A DNA stretch of 64,000 bases from Caldilineaceae bacterium (GTDB lineage Bacteria; Chloroflexota; Anaerolineae; Caldilineales; Caldilineaceae): contig JADLFO010000176.1 of assembly GCA_020845455.1 (NCBI GenBank), forward strand, positions 36,594 to 100,593. Reading direction: 5' to 3'. Numbering within the stretch: position 1 is the first letter of the stretch; every line of letters starts with the position of its first letter. The translations under genes and the position numbers were made by a program. This document shows positions 45,724 through 52,644 of the stretch, one piece after another. The notes beneath the pieces were generated by a model. The model was not told the origin of the DNA. It searched no databases and was given only the letters and a program-made list of their open reading frames with translations.

Positions 45724-46394
45724 GCGCTCGGCGGGGCACTGAGCAGCTTTGCCAGTTCCACCGCGCCTTGGCGGTCGGCCACAGCCAGCACCTCGTCGCC
45801 TTCCTCCAACGTAGTGACCCCGCGCGGCACCACCACTTTGCCCTGCCGGATGATCCCGGCGATCACGCATTCGTCGGGAAGGTTCAAATCTTTGATCGCC
45901 ATGCCGATCGCCTTAGCGCCGGCGGGGATGATCTCCTCCACCAAGAGAAATTGGCCGCGGCGCAGCTTGAGCAGCGTCATCATATCGCCCAGCGACATCT
46001 CCTCGACGATCAGCCCGGCCATCAACTCGGCCTGGTTCAGCGCCACATCCACCTTAAACTTACCGTCGAAGAGCCAGGCGTTGCGCGGGTTGTTGATGCG
46101 TGCGATCGTTTTAGGCACGCCATAGCGGGTACGCGCCATATAGCAAAAAGCCAGGTTTTCGGCGTCATCCGCCGTACACGCCGCCGCCACATCGGCGCGC
46201 CCCAACTCCACCCGGTCCAGCACCGTCGGGTCGGTCACATTGCCCTCGTAGATCACCTCGGTCGGCAGTTCACGGTGCAGCAGGCCCAATATCTCCTTGC
46301 GCTGTTCGACTATCCGCACGCGGTGTCCGTGTGCTAAGAGCAGCCCGGCAAGCTGCGCTCCCATCCGCCCACCTCCCACGACGACGACAAACAT
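45720..46394 (-). CDS. TrkA-family NAD-binding K+ transport regulator (1)
   Basis: A 224-residue RCK (KTN + TrkA-C) protein. The N-terminal Rossmann fold is MFVVVVGGGRMGAQLAGLLLAHGH (GxGxxG variant GGGRMG) with VIYEGNVTDPTVLDRVELGRADVAAACTADDAENL, and the C-terminal TrkA-C domain spans about 140-220 (PAGAKAIGMAIKDLNLPDECVIAGIIRQGKVVVPRG). Such proteins gate K+ channels/transporters by binding nucleotides (NAD(H), ATP, c-di-AMP). ATG 46394 has AAGGAG at 8 bases; ATG 46400 overlaps the previous stop as ATGA but sits too close to that site. Last gene of a six-gene operon. Confidence 0.88.
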   Translation of the reverse strand: MFVVVVGGGRMGAQLAGLLLAHGHRVRIVEQRKEILGLLHRELPTEVIYEGNVTDPTVLDRVELGRADVAAACTADDAENLAFCYMARTRYGVPKTIARINNPRNAWLFDGKFKVDVALNQAELMAGLIVEEMSLGDMMTLLKLRRGQFLLVEEIIPAGAKAIGMAIKDLNLPDECVIAGIIRQGKVVVPRGVTTLEEGDEVLAVADRQGAVELAKLLSAPPSA

Positions 46395-46396
46395 GG

Positions 46397-47050
46397 TCAT
46401 GCTCCTTGGTTCAGCTGCGTGCGCAGCCGAGCGGCCCCGGCAGCAGTCGTGCTCAACGCCACCCGATCTCCGGCCTCCAACACCCAATCGGCGGCGGGCA
46501 TCAGGCTCACATCGCCGCGCGTCACCCCCGCAACCATCACCTCCGGCTCTTCGGCCAGTTCCCCCAGCCGCCGCCCAGCCCAAGCCGCAGGCACGGCCAA
46601 TTCATAGAGCGCGATGCCGCCGTCGCCGAGCGGCTGAAGCGTCACCAAGTCGGGATGGACCATCAATTCCTCAAACCGGCTCGCGTTCCACTGCACCGAG
46701 CTTACCGACTCCAGTTCAAACGCAGCGTGGACCGGCGACCAGCGTGGATCATAGGTTCGCACCACCACGCGCGGCACATGGTAGACGGTCTTGGCAATAT
46801 GGCCGACGACGGCGTTCAGCGCATCCGAATTGGTCAAGGCTGCCAGGCTGCCGGCCTCCTCCACGCCCGCGTTGACCAAGACATCTTGGTTTAATGCCTC
46901 CGCTTGAATCACATGCCCGCGAAAATCGGCAGGCAGATTATCGAACGCTGCGGCGGCAATATCGATCACCGTGACCGCATGGCCCGCCGCAGCCAAACGC
47001 GCCGCCAGTTCCGCCCCGGCGCGACCGCATCCCACCAGGATGGCGCGCAT
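46397..47050 (-). CDS. TrkA-family NAD-binding K+ transport regulator (2)
   Basis: A 217-residue RCK protein with Rossmann loop ILVGCGRAGAELAARLAAAGH, the acidic end VTVIDI, HVIQAEALNQDVLVNAGVEEAGSLAALTNSDALN, and a TrkA-C domain at about 135-215. It pairs with the next TrkA gene; the two are paralogues that probably form a heteromeric ring or alternate partners. Only one base separates its start from the KimA stop, so translation is coupled. With KimA in front, a role in gating potassium uptake is likely, although KimA in Bacillus is not known to need RCK partners. Confidence 0.88.
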   Translation of the reverse strand: MRAILVGCGRAGAELAARLAAAGHAVTVIDIAAAAFDNLPADFRGHVIQAEALNQDVLVNAGVEEAGSLAALTNSDALNAVVGHIAKTVYHVPRVVVRTYDPRWSPVHAAFELESVSSVQWNASRFEELMVHPDLVTLQPLGDGGIALYELAVPAAWAGRRLGELAEEPEVMVAGVTRGDVSLMPAADWVLEAGDRVALSTTAAGAARLRTQLNQGA

Positions 47051-47051
47051 T

Positions 47052-49025
47052 TTATCGCTCCTCCATTTCGGTTTCGTGGACTAGATAGGGCACATCGGTA
47101 ATCACAATCCCAGGCCGGAACATGAGCGCAAACCGCAGCCAGACCGCGGTCTGGGCATGCAGCGCATTTTGCCACCAGCCGCGCGGTACAAAGCGCGGCA
47201 CGACAATCGTCAGCACTTCATTCGCCTCCTGCGAGGCGGCGATCTCCTCGATGTATTCCAACAGCGGCTCCAGCATCAGCCGGTAGGGCGAATCCAAGAT
47301 CACCAACCGCGTCCCATCGCCCCAAGTCGCCCAGCGCCGGCGGAGCGCCATCTCCCGCTCCGGGTCTATCGAGATATGCACCGCGGTCACGTCATCCGAC
47401 AGGCTGCGCGCATAGCGCAGCGCCGCCAGCGTCCCCTGATGCACCCCGCTGATCGGCATGATCACGCGGTGACGGCGGATGCGCGTCGGCGCGCGGTAAT
47501 CGCGCAGCGTCAACTGCTGGGCCAGCCGCCGATAATGGCGATGGATCATCTCGAAGATAAAGACCAGCACCGGCAGCAGGATCAGCACAATCCACGCGCC
47601 GCCGGTGAACTTCGTAACCGCAAAGATCAGCATGACAATGGCCGTGCAGACCGCGCCAAAGGCGTTGATCGCCATCTTCGTGTGCCAGCCCGACTCATAC
47701 GCCAGCACCGAGCCGCGCTCTTGCACGACCGCCCCAGGGGCCATGTGCCCGATCTTCCACCAACGCCGCGCCATCCCCGCCTGCGAAAGCGTAAACGACA
47801 AAAAGACGCCGATCGCATACAGCGGGATCAGGCCGCTCACGCTGGCACGGAAGATAATGATCAGGATACACGCAAACACAGCAAGCGAGATGATGCCCCG
47901 GCTGTAGACCAGGCGGCTCCCCTGATAGGTCAACTGGCGCGGCAGAAAGCCGTCGGCGGCTTGCAGCGCACCCAAGCGTGGAAAACCGGCAAACGCCGTG
48001 TTGGCCGCCATAACCAAGATCAGCGCCGTCGCGCCGATCACCGCCAGATAGAGCAGATTGCGCCCGCCCAGCGCCGTGCGCGCCACTTGCGATATCACCG
48101 TCTCTTCTTCCGATGGGAGCGCGCGGATCTCCCCCGCCAGGTAGCTGATGCCCAGAAAAAGCGTCGCCAGGATCAGCGCCATCCACACCAGCGTGATCGC
48201 CGCGTTGCGGCTGCGCGGCTCGCGGAAGGCCGTGACGCCGTTTGAAATCGCCTCGATCCCGGTCAGCGCCGCCGTCCCGCTCGAAAAGGCGTGGAGCAGT
48301 AAAAAGAGCGAGACCGACGCTACCTCCTCGATCTCCAGCGGCGGCGGGTCGACCACTGTGCCCAGTTCACCGACCAGCAGCCGCACAAAACCAATGCCCA
48401 CGGTCAAATACATCATGGCGATGAAGAAATAGCTGGGAATGGCAAAGGCGATTCCCGACTCTTTGACCCCGCGCAGGTTGATCACCATCACAAACAGCAC
48501 CAGGATCACCGCCACTTCCACGCGCCAGATCTGCAGGCTCGGATAGGCCGAGACAAGCTGCGCCACCCCCGACGAGATCGAGACTGCCACGGTCAGGATA
48601 TAGTCCGTCAGCAGCGCCGCGCCGGCGATCTGCGCGGGAAGCTCACCCAGATTGTCGCGCGCCACAATATAGGCCCCGCCGCCGTCCGGATAGGCGTGGA
48701 TCGTCTGTTGATAGGAGATGGTGACGATTGCCATCAAGACCACAATGGCGATTGAGATCGGAAAACCATAGACAAGCGCCGCCACACCTGCCCCGGCCAA
48801 GATCAGCAGGATCTCCTGCGTGGCATAGGCCGTGGAGGAGAGCGCGTCGGAGGCAAAGACCGCCAGCCCCACCGTCTTGCCGATCGTCTGATGCGGGGCG
48901 TCCGCCGTCGCCAGCGGCCTGCCGATCAGCCAAGTGCGCCAACTGCGCCGCGGCGGCGCATTCGCCACGCGATGAAGACCTGGGGGTTCGTCCTCATGCG
49001 GCGAAACAACGACATGCTGTGACAT
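47052..49025 (-). CDS. kimA: KimA-type high-affinity potassium importer (APC superfamily)
   Basis: A 657-residue permease with about 12 transmembrane helices and a C-terminal cytosolic Usp-like domain (about 510-650: HRVIMPISGVHQGTLAALRYARSL). Diagnostic segments agree with Bacillus KimA (YdaO): FASDALSSTAYATQEILLILA, QTIHAYPDGGGAYIVARDNLGE, LLTDYILTVAVSISSG, SGTAALTGIEAISNGVTAF and LIPLYAIGVFLSFTLSQAGMARRW. KimA is a K+/H+ symporter whose cytosolic domain binds c-di-AMP. It has a longer N-terminus (about 35 residues) with an Arg-rich RRSWRTWLIGRP. It is followed by two TrkA genes and preceded by a Usp gene in one operon. Confidence 0.9.
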   Translation of the reverse strand: MSQHVVVSPHEDEPPGLHRVANAPPRRSWRTWLIGRPLATADAPHQTIGKTVGLAVFASDALSSTAYATQEILLILAGAGVAALVYGFPISIAIVVLMAIVTISYQQTIHAYPDGGGAYIVARDNLGELPAQIAGAALLTDYILTVAVSISSGVAQLVSAYPSLQIWRVEVAVILVLFVMVINLRGVKESGIAFAIPSYFFIAMMYLTVGIGFVRLLVGELGTVVDPPPLEIEEVASVSLFLLLHAFSSGTAALTGIEAISNGVTAFREPRSRNAAITLVWMALILATLFLGISYLAGEIRALPSEEETVISQVARTALGGRNLLYLAVIGATALILVMAANTAFAGFPRLGALQAADGFLPRQLTYQGSRLVYSRGIISLAVFACILIIIFRASVSGLIPLYAIGVFLSFTLSQAGMARRWWKIGHMAPGAVVQERGSVLAYESGWHTKMAINAFGAVCTAIVMLIFAVTKFTGGAWIVLILLPVLVFIFEMIHRHYRRLAQQLTLRDYRAPTRIRRHRVIMPISGVHQGTLAALRYARSLSDDVTAVHISIDPEREMALRRRWATWGDGTRLVILDSPYRLMLEPLLEYIEEIAASQEANEVLTIVVPRFVPRGWWQNALHAQTAVWLRFALMFRPGIVITDVPYLVHETEMEER

Positions 49026-49066
49026 CGCCGTCTCTCTACTCCTGGGCCTTCAGCCCAACGCTGCAC

Positions 49067-49933
49067 TCAAAATCCCGCCTGCCCTGCCTCCAGGCTTGGC
49101 CCCGTATAGACTGCGCTCCAGCGGCTCCAGTCCGACTCGGCATGGACGACCAGCGTCGCGATTGGAGCCGCCTGCGCCACCTGTTCCGCAATATCGACAT
49201 AATAATCGACTGGGGTATGCACCGAAGGCGCGTGTGCGCCCAACACCAGCAAATCGGCGCGGCGTCCCCCCACCGCCCCATTCGCAACCGCCAGCAACTC
49301 CTCGTCGACTAGCCCTTCGCGCACCACCAGCTCATGCGGGATGGAGGCCGCGGCCAGCAGTTCGCCGGCCTCGCGCAGCCGCGCCAGCCCCGGCTCCACC
49401 TTAGCCATTCGGTCATTGGCCAGCCAGTCGGGCTGCACCCCCAACCCGCTATAGATCAGCGGAAGCTGCGACACCACATGAACCAGCGTGACCTGCGCGC
49501 CAAACGCCCGCGCCAGCAGCGCCGTCAGCCGGATATCATGCGCGGTCTGAGGTCCACCCGACACCCCCACTACGATGCGCTGGATGGCGTCGGCCCCAGG
49601 CCGGGCGATCCAAATGGTGGCGGGCGCTTGGCGCACCAAATGCCCAATGCGCGAACCAAGGATCATGCGCAGTAACCCCGGCCGGTCGGCGGGCGGCGTG
49701 ATCACCAGGTCATAGGGCCGCTGGCCGCAGGCGCGCACAATATCCGTCTCCGGCGCGCCCGTCGCCGGCAAACGTTTTACACGCAGCGCAGGCAGCGCCG
49801 CCCGGTCGAGCGCCGCGCTGTCTGCAGCCGTCACCAACACGTCAACCGACAGTTCAAACGCGGCCGCCAGGCGCATCAGCGTCTTTGTCAACACCGCCGC
49901 ATGGCGCGGGTCCCAATAGAGAAGCACTTGCAT
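49067..49933 (-). CDS. Tandem universal stress protein-like, in the K+ operon
   Basis: A 288-residue protein with two Usp-like halves. The first (about 1-115, MQVLLYWDPRHAAVLTK to APATIWIARP) is degenerate: the first Asp/ATP motif is missing. The second (about 120-275, IQRIVVGVSGGPQTAHDIRLT to APIATLVVHAES) is closer to the family but its loop LGAHAPSVHTPVDYYVDIAEQVAQ also lacks the G-2x-G-9x-S ATP motif. It may bind another ligand. ATG 49933 has GAGG upstream; an in-frame TTG at 49942 is an alternative. It lies 12 bases behind the NptA-like gene and 41 before kimA. Confidence 0.78.
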   Translation of the reverse strand: MQVLLYWDPRHAAVLTKTLMRLAAAFELSVDVLVTAADSAALDRAALPALRVKRLPATGAPETDIVRACGQRPYDLVITPPADRPGLLRMILGSRIGHLVRQAPATIWIARPGADAIQRIVVGVSGGPQTAHDIRLTALLARAFGAQVTLVHVVSQLPLIYSGLGVQPDWLANDRMAKVEPGLARLREAGELLAAASIPHELVVREGLVDEELLAVANGAVGGRRADLLVLGAHAPSVHTPVDYYVDIAEQVAQAAPIATLVVHAESDWSRWSAVYTGPSLEAGQAGF

Positions 49934-49945
49934 GGTTTCCAAACC

Positions 49946-50971
49946 TCACACAATGAGCAGCAGCAAAGGGATGCCCACCGTGAACGCGACAAACAGCGCC
50001 AAATTGCGGTTATCGAGCACAATCCATTCTAATACCTGGTTGATGATGCGCTGATAGGGCCGATAGGCCGCCACCAGGATCAGAAGTGAAAACAGGCTCA
50101 CCGTCGCCACTTCCACCAGCACAATCGTAAACGCGCGCGGCGCGCTGAGCAGTAACGAAGCAAACAAGGTATCGATAAAGGTCGTGATGTTCGCCCCCAT
50201 GATGTACGGCACAATGTTCTCACGGCGGATATAGCCGCGCGAGGCCAGCGGCACCAGCAGCGTCAGCGACACCGAGACCGACAGCGTAATGCTGGTGAAC
50301 AGCGCGCCGACCCCAAACATCACCAGCGGGCGATAGACCGCATTGGCAATGTTGCCGAACTGTGAACTGTCCGGGTCGATATTCGGCAGCACCCAGTCAA
50401 ACACCTTGAACGCGCCCAGCAGCACGCCGATCCCCACCAAAAAGACGCCCCAGAACGGCAGCCAAGCCTCGATCTGTGTGACCAGCGGCCCAAACAGCGC
50501 ATCGATAAAAGACGCCAAGGCCGCCGGCGTGCCAAAACGGATTGCATCAAACCAACCGTTGGCGAGGATAAAATAGCCCAACACCAGCGCCGGCAGATAG
50601 ATCGAGGCCGTCACCAGAAACGCCAGCACCCCTACGGCAATGCTGGCCACGCGGCTCTGCCCGCGCAGATGATAGAGAAAGCCCACAAACAATACGATAA
50701 AACTGGCCCCCAGGCGCGACCCAACTAACATGCCCAAGGTCACAATATCGCTGATCACCCCTGAACTGTAGAGGCTCAACGAGATCGCGGCCACCGGAGA
50801 ACCGCTGAGTACCAAATACGCGCCCAGCCAGCCAAACCCGATGGCCTGGCGCAACCCATCGACCGCAAGCCTGCGCAGCAGCGGCTCCAGGCCGTGCGCC
50901 CCCGATTTGAGCAGTTCCAGGGCCAAGATAAAGAGAGCCAGCCCGATCACTGCTTGGGCGGCCCTAAGCAA
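49946..50971 (-). CDS. NptA/YjbB-like Na+:phosphate symporter family protein
   Basis: At least 341 residues, about nine hydrophobic helices, matching Na+/Pi-cotransporter (PF02690) repeats: LSGSPVAAISLSLYSSGVI followed by GSRLGASFIVLFVGFLYH, and the second repeat SLTLLVPLASRG with MGANITTFIDTLFASLL. The usual QS/T motif of NptA is varied (LSGSPVAAI instead of QSSSAT), so the substrate may differ. The TTG at 50971 has no ribosome site. In the same frame a CTG at 50992 stands 8 bases behind GGAGAG and would add MNTTAHR, which may be the true start. It is second in the six-gene K+ operon. Confidence 0.75.
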   Translation of the reverse strand: MLRAAQAVIGLALFILALELLKSGAHGLEPLLRRLAVDGLRQAIGFGWLGAYLVLSGSPVAAISLSLYSSGVISDIVTLGMLVGSRLGASFIVLFVGFLYHLRGQSRVASIAVGVLAFLVTASIYLPALVLGYFILANGWFDAIRFGTPAALASFIDALFGPLVTQIEAWLPFWGVFLVGIGVLLGAFKVFDWVLPNIDPDSSQFGNIANAVYRPLVMFGVGALFTSITLSVSVSLTLLVPLASRGYIRRENIVPYIMGANITTFIDTLFASLLLSAPRAFTIVLVEVATVSLFSLLILVAAYRPYQRIINQVLEWIVLDNRNLALFVAFTVGIPLLLLIV

Positions 50972-51004
50972 ACGGTGCGCTGTCGTATTCAGATGAGGTC
51001 TCTC

Positions 51005-51928
51005 CTAGGGGGCGGGTATGAGAAGGGTATATTGGCTGGTGTTCGCCGCAGCCCACGCCTGTGTGCCGTCGTCAAGCTGCACCAGCCACCACACGATCGT
51101 ATCCGAATCGCCACGGGTCAGGCGCGGCCCGCCGATGATCGTCGCCGCCTCCCCGTCGACCATGCTGCCTACCTCTTTCCCCGCATCCGGGCCTGGCTCG
51201 CTGCGCAGCGTCAACTTCAGCCCAGGCACGATCGCAACGCGCATCCCGATCCCCAGATCGGGCCGCGCGTTGCGGCTGGGCGGCAGTTCCCCCGGTTCGG
51301 CGGCCCCGGCAGCGCCTACCTCAGCGCCCACCCCAACGCCGTCGCCACTGATCGGGACGACATCCGAGACCGCTTCTTCTGCATCCGCTGCCCCCGCCTG
51401 CGATAGGGCCTGGACAGGGGCAGGCGCTTCGGGCCGGCCCGCGGCGGGCTGAGGCGCGCTCGCCACCTCCCCCCCGGCAGGCCGGAAGAAGAGCAGCGCC
51501 AGCCAGATCAAGGCCGCGACGGCGGCCAGCGCCAGCCCGCCCAGCGCATAGGGCTGCCAGCGCACCGGCTTGGCCGCAGGCGCCCGCTCCCCCGGCGGGG
51601 CCAGCCGCACATCCATCGCCTCCCGCAACTGCTGCGTCTCGAGGATGCGCAGCGGCACAGGGTCCAGCCCTTCATATCCCTCTTGCAGCACGAGGCGCGA
51701 TTGGCGCACCGCCGCCTCTTGTACATGGCTGGGCAGTTCGTCATACAAATGAAGCTCCGCCCGCACCGGCCGGCCCTTGCCGTCGAGCAAGACCAGCAGC
51801 CCGGCGATCGGCCAGGCCTGAATATCGGTGATGTTAAAATAGTGGGCGTCAATCGCCTGGAAGTGTGGGGTATTGGACGTACGGCCAAGACTGCCACGCG
51901 GGATCGTGGGGAGTTCACCTGTTGCCAT
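51005..51928 (-). CDS. Single-pass membrane protein with C-terminal SH3b-like domain
   Basis: A 307-residue protein and first gene of the K+ operon. Residues 1-125 are a soluble N-terminal domain (HYFNITDIQAWPIAGLLVLLDGKGRPVRAELHLYDELP) that I do not recognise. One transmembrane helix is at about 140-160 (ALGGLALAAVAALIWLALLFF), then an Ala/Pro-rich linker of 60 residues and a C-terminal SH3b-like domain (LTLRSEPGPDAGKEVGSMVDGEAATIIGG ... WWLVQLDDGTQAWAA). The layout suggests an envelope sensor with its ligand domain outside. ATG 51928 has GAGGA upstream. Gap to the next gene is 12-33 bases. Confidence 0.7.
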   Translation of the reverse strand: MATGELPTIPRGSLGRTSNTPHFQAIDAHYFNITDIQAWPIAGLLVLLDGKGRPVRAELHLYDELPSHVQEAAVRQSRLVLQEGYEGLDPVPLRILETQQLREAMDVRLAPPGERAPAAKPVRWQPYALGGLALAAVAALIWLALLFFRPAGGEVASAPQPAAGRPEAPAPVQALSQAGAADAEEAVSDVVPISGDGVGVGAEVGAAGAAEPGELPPSRNARPDLGIGMRVAIVPGLKLTLRSEPGPDAGKEVGSMVDGEAATIIGGPRLTRGDSDTIVWWLVQLDDGTQAWAAANTSQYTLLIPAP

Positions 51929-52011
51929 GGTCGTCCTCACTGCGCCAGGATGGGGTCGGAATGGTCATTCACAAGACGGGCCACCGTCATTAGCCATGAT
52001 GAGGGTGTATG

Positions 52012-52419
52012 TCAGTATGCGCCGATCTCCATCAGCCGGTCATCGTCGATCCCAAAATGATGCGCGATCTCATGCAGCACCGTGCGGCGCACCTGCGCCC
52101 GGATCGCGGCTTCATCCCCTGGCGGACAGACACGCAGGATCGGGCCGCGGAAAATCGTGATTTTATCGGGGGGCACAAGGCCATAGCCATGGCTGCGTCC
52201 GGTGAGCGGAACCCCTTCGTAGAGTCCCAAGAGCAAGTGTCCCGGCGGCGTACCCGCCTCATGCAGATGCGCGTGACTGGGCCACTCCTCCACCATCACC
52301 GCCAAATTGTCAATCACATTCCAGAATTCGTCCGGAATATCGGCAAGGGCTTCGTCTACTAGGTCTTCAAAACGCTCGCGCGACACGCCTACTCGAGAGT
52401 CATCCATCGTCATTCCCAT
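52012..52419 (-). CDS. Minimal zincin-like metallopeptidase (MMP/TTHA0227 family)
   Basis: A 135-residue protein with the zincin motif HEIAHHFGIDDDRL (HExxHxxGxxD) in its C-terminal third, after a helical N-terminus (RFEDLVDEALADIPDEFWNVIDNLAVMVEEWP). This matches the Zincin_1 (PF06262) family of small proteases with unknown targets. Several in-frame starts exist; ATG 52419 has GAGG 5 bases upstream. A TACAAT promoter ends only 16 bases before it, so a GTG at 52434 would fall in front of the transcript. Confidence 0.85.
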   Translation of the reverse strand: MGMTMDDSRVGVSRERFEDLVDEALADIPDEFWNVIDNLAVMVEEWPSHAHLHEAGTPPGHLLLGLYEGVPLTGRSHGYGLVPPDKITIFRGPILRVCPPGDEAAIRAQVRRTVLHEIAHHFGIDDDRLMEIGAY

Positions 52420-52434
52420 TCTGGCCTCGGTCAC

Positions 52435-52445
52435 ATTGTATCACA
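52435..52445 (-). promoter_or_regulatory. Extended -10 promoter of the zincin gene
   Basis: On the minus strand TGTGATACAAT; same YGTGNTACAMT form as at 8993, 16648 and 41505. The expected start near 52428 gives an almost leaderless mRNA. Confidence 0.5.
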
Positions 52446-52570
52446 ACTCGCGGCAGGCAACACCCCCTACTCTATACCTCACCGCACACCTGCCCCAAGC
52501 ACAGCCCTTCAGAACTTGCGCACCCCGCGTGGCGTTTCAGCCCAGGATTACCATCTTAGCCTATGCCCAG

Positions 52571-52600
52571 TTCGACGCGCGCAACAAGTTCGTCTATGAT
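52571..52600 (+). promoter_or_regulatory. Promoter of the subtilisin gene
   Basis: TTCGAC (52571-52576), 18 bases, TATGAT (52595-52600); leader about 38 bases. Same -35 and spacing as the RNase J promoter. Confidence 0.5.
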
Positions 52601-52644
52601 CCAGCAAGAACTCTGTAAACCCAACCGCCGGTGCGACCGGTTAC

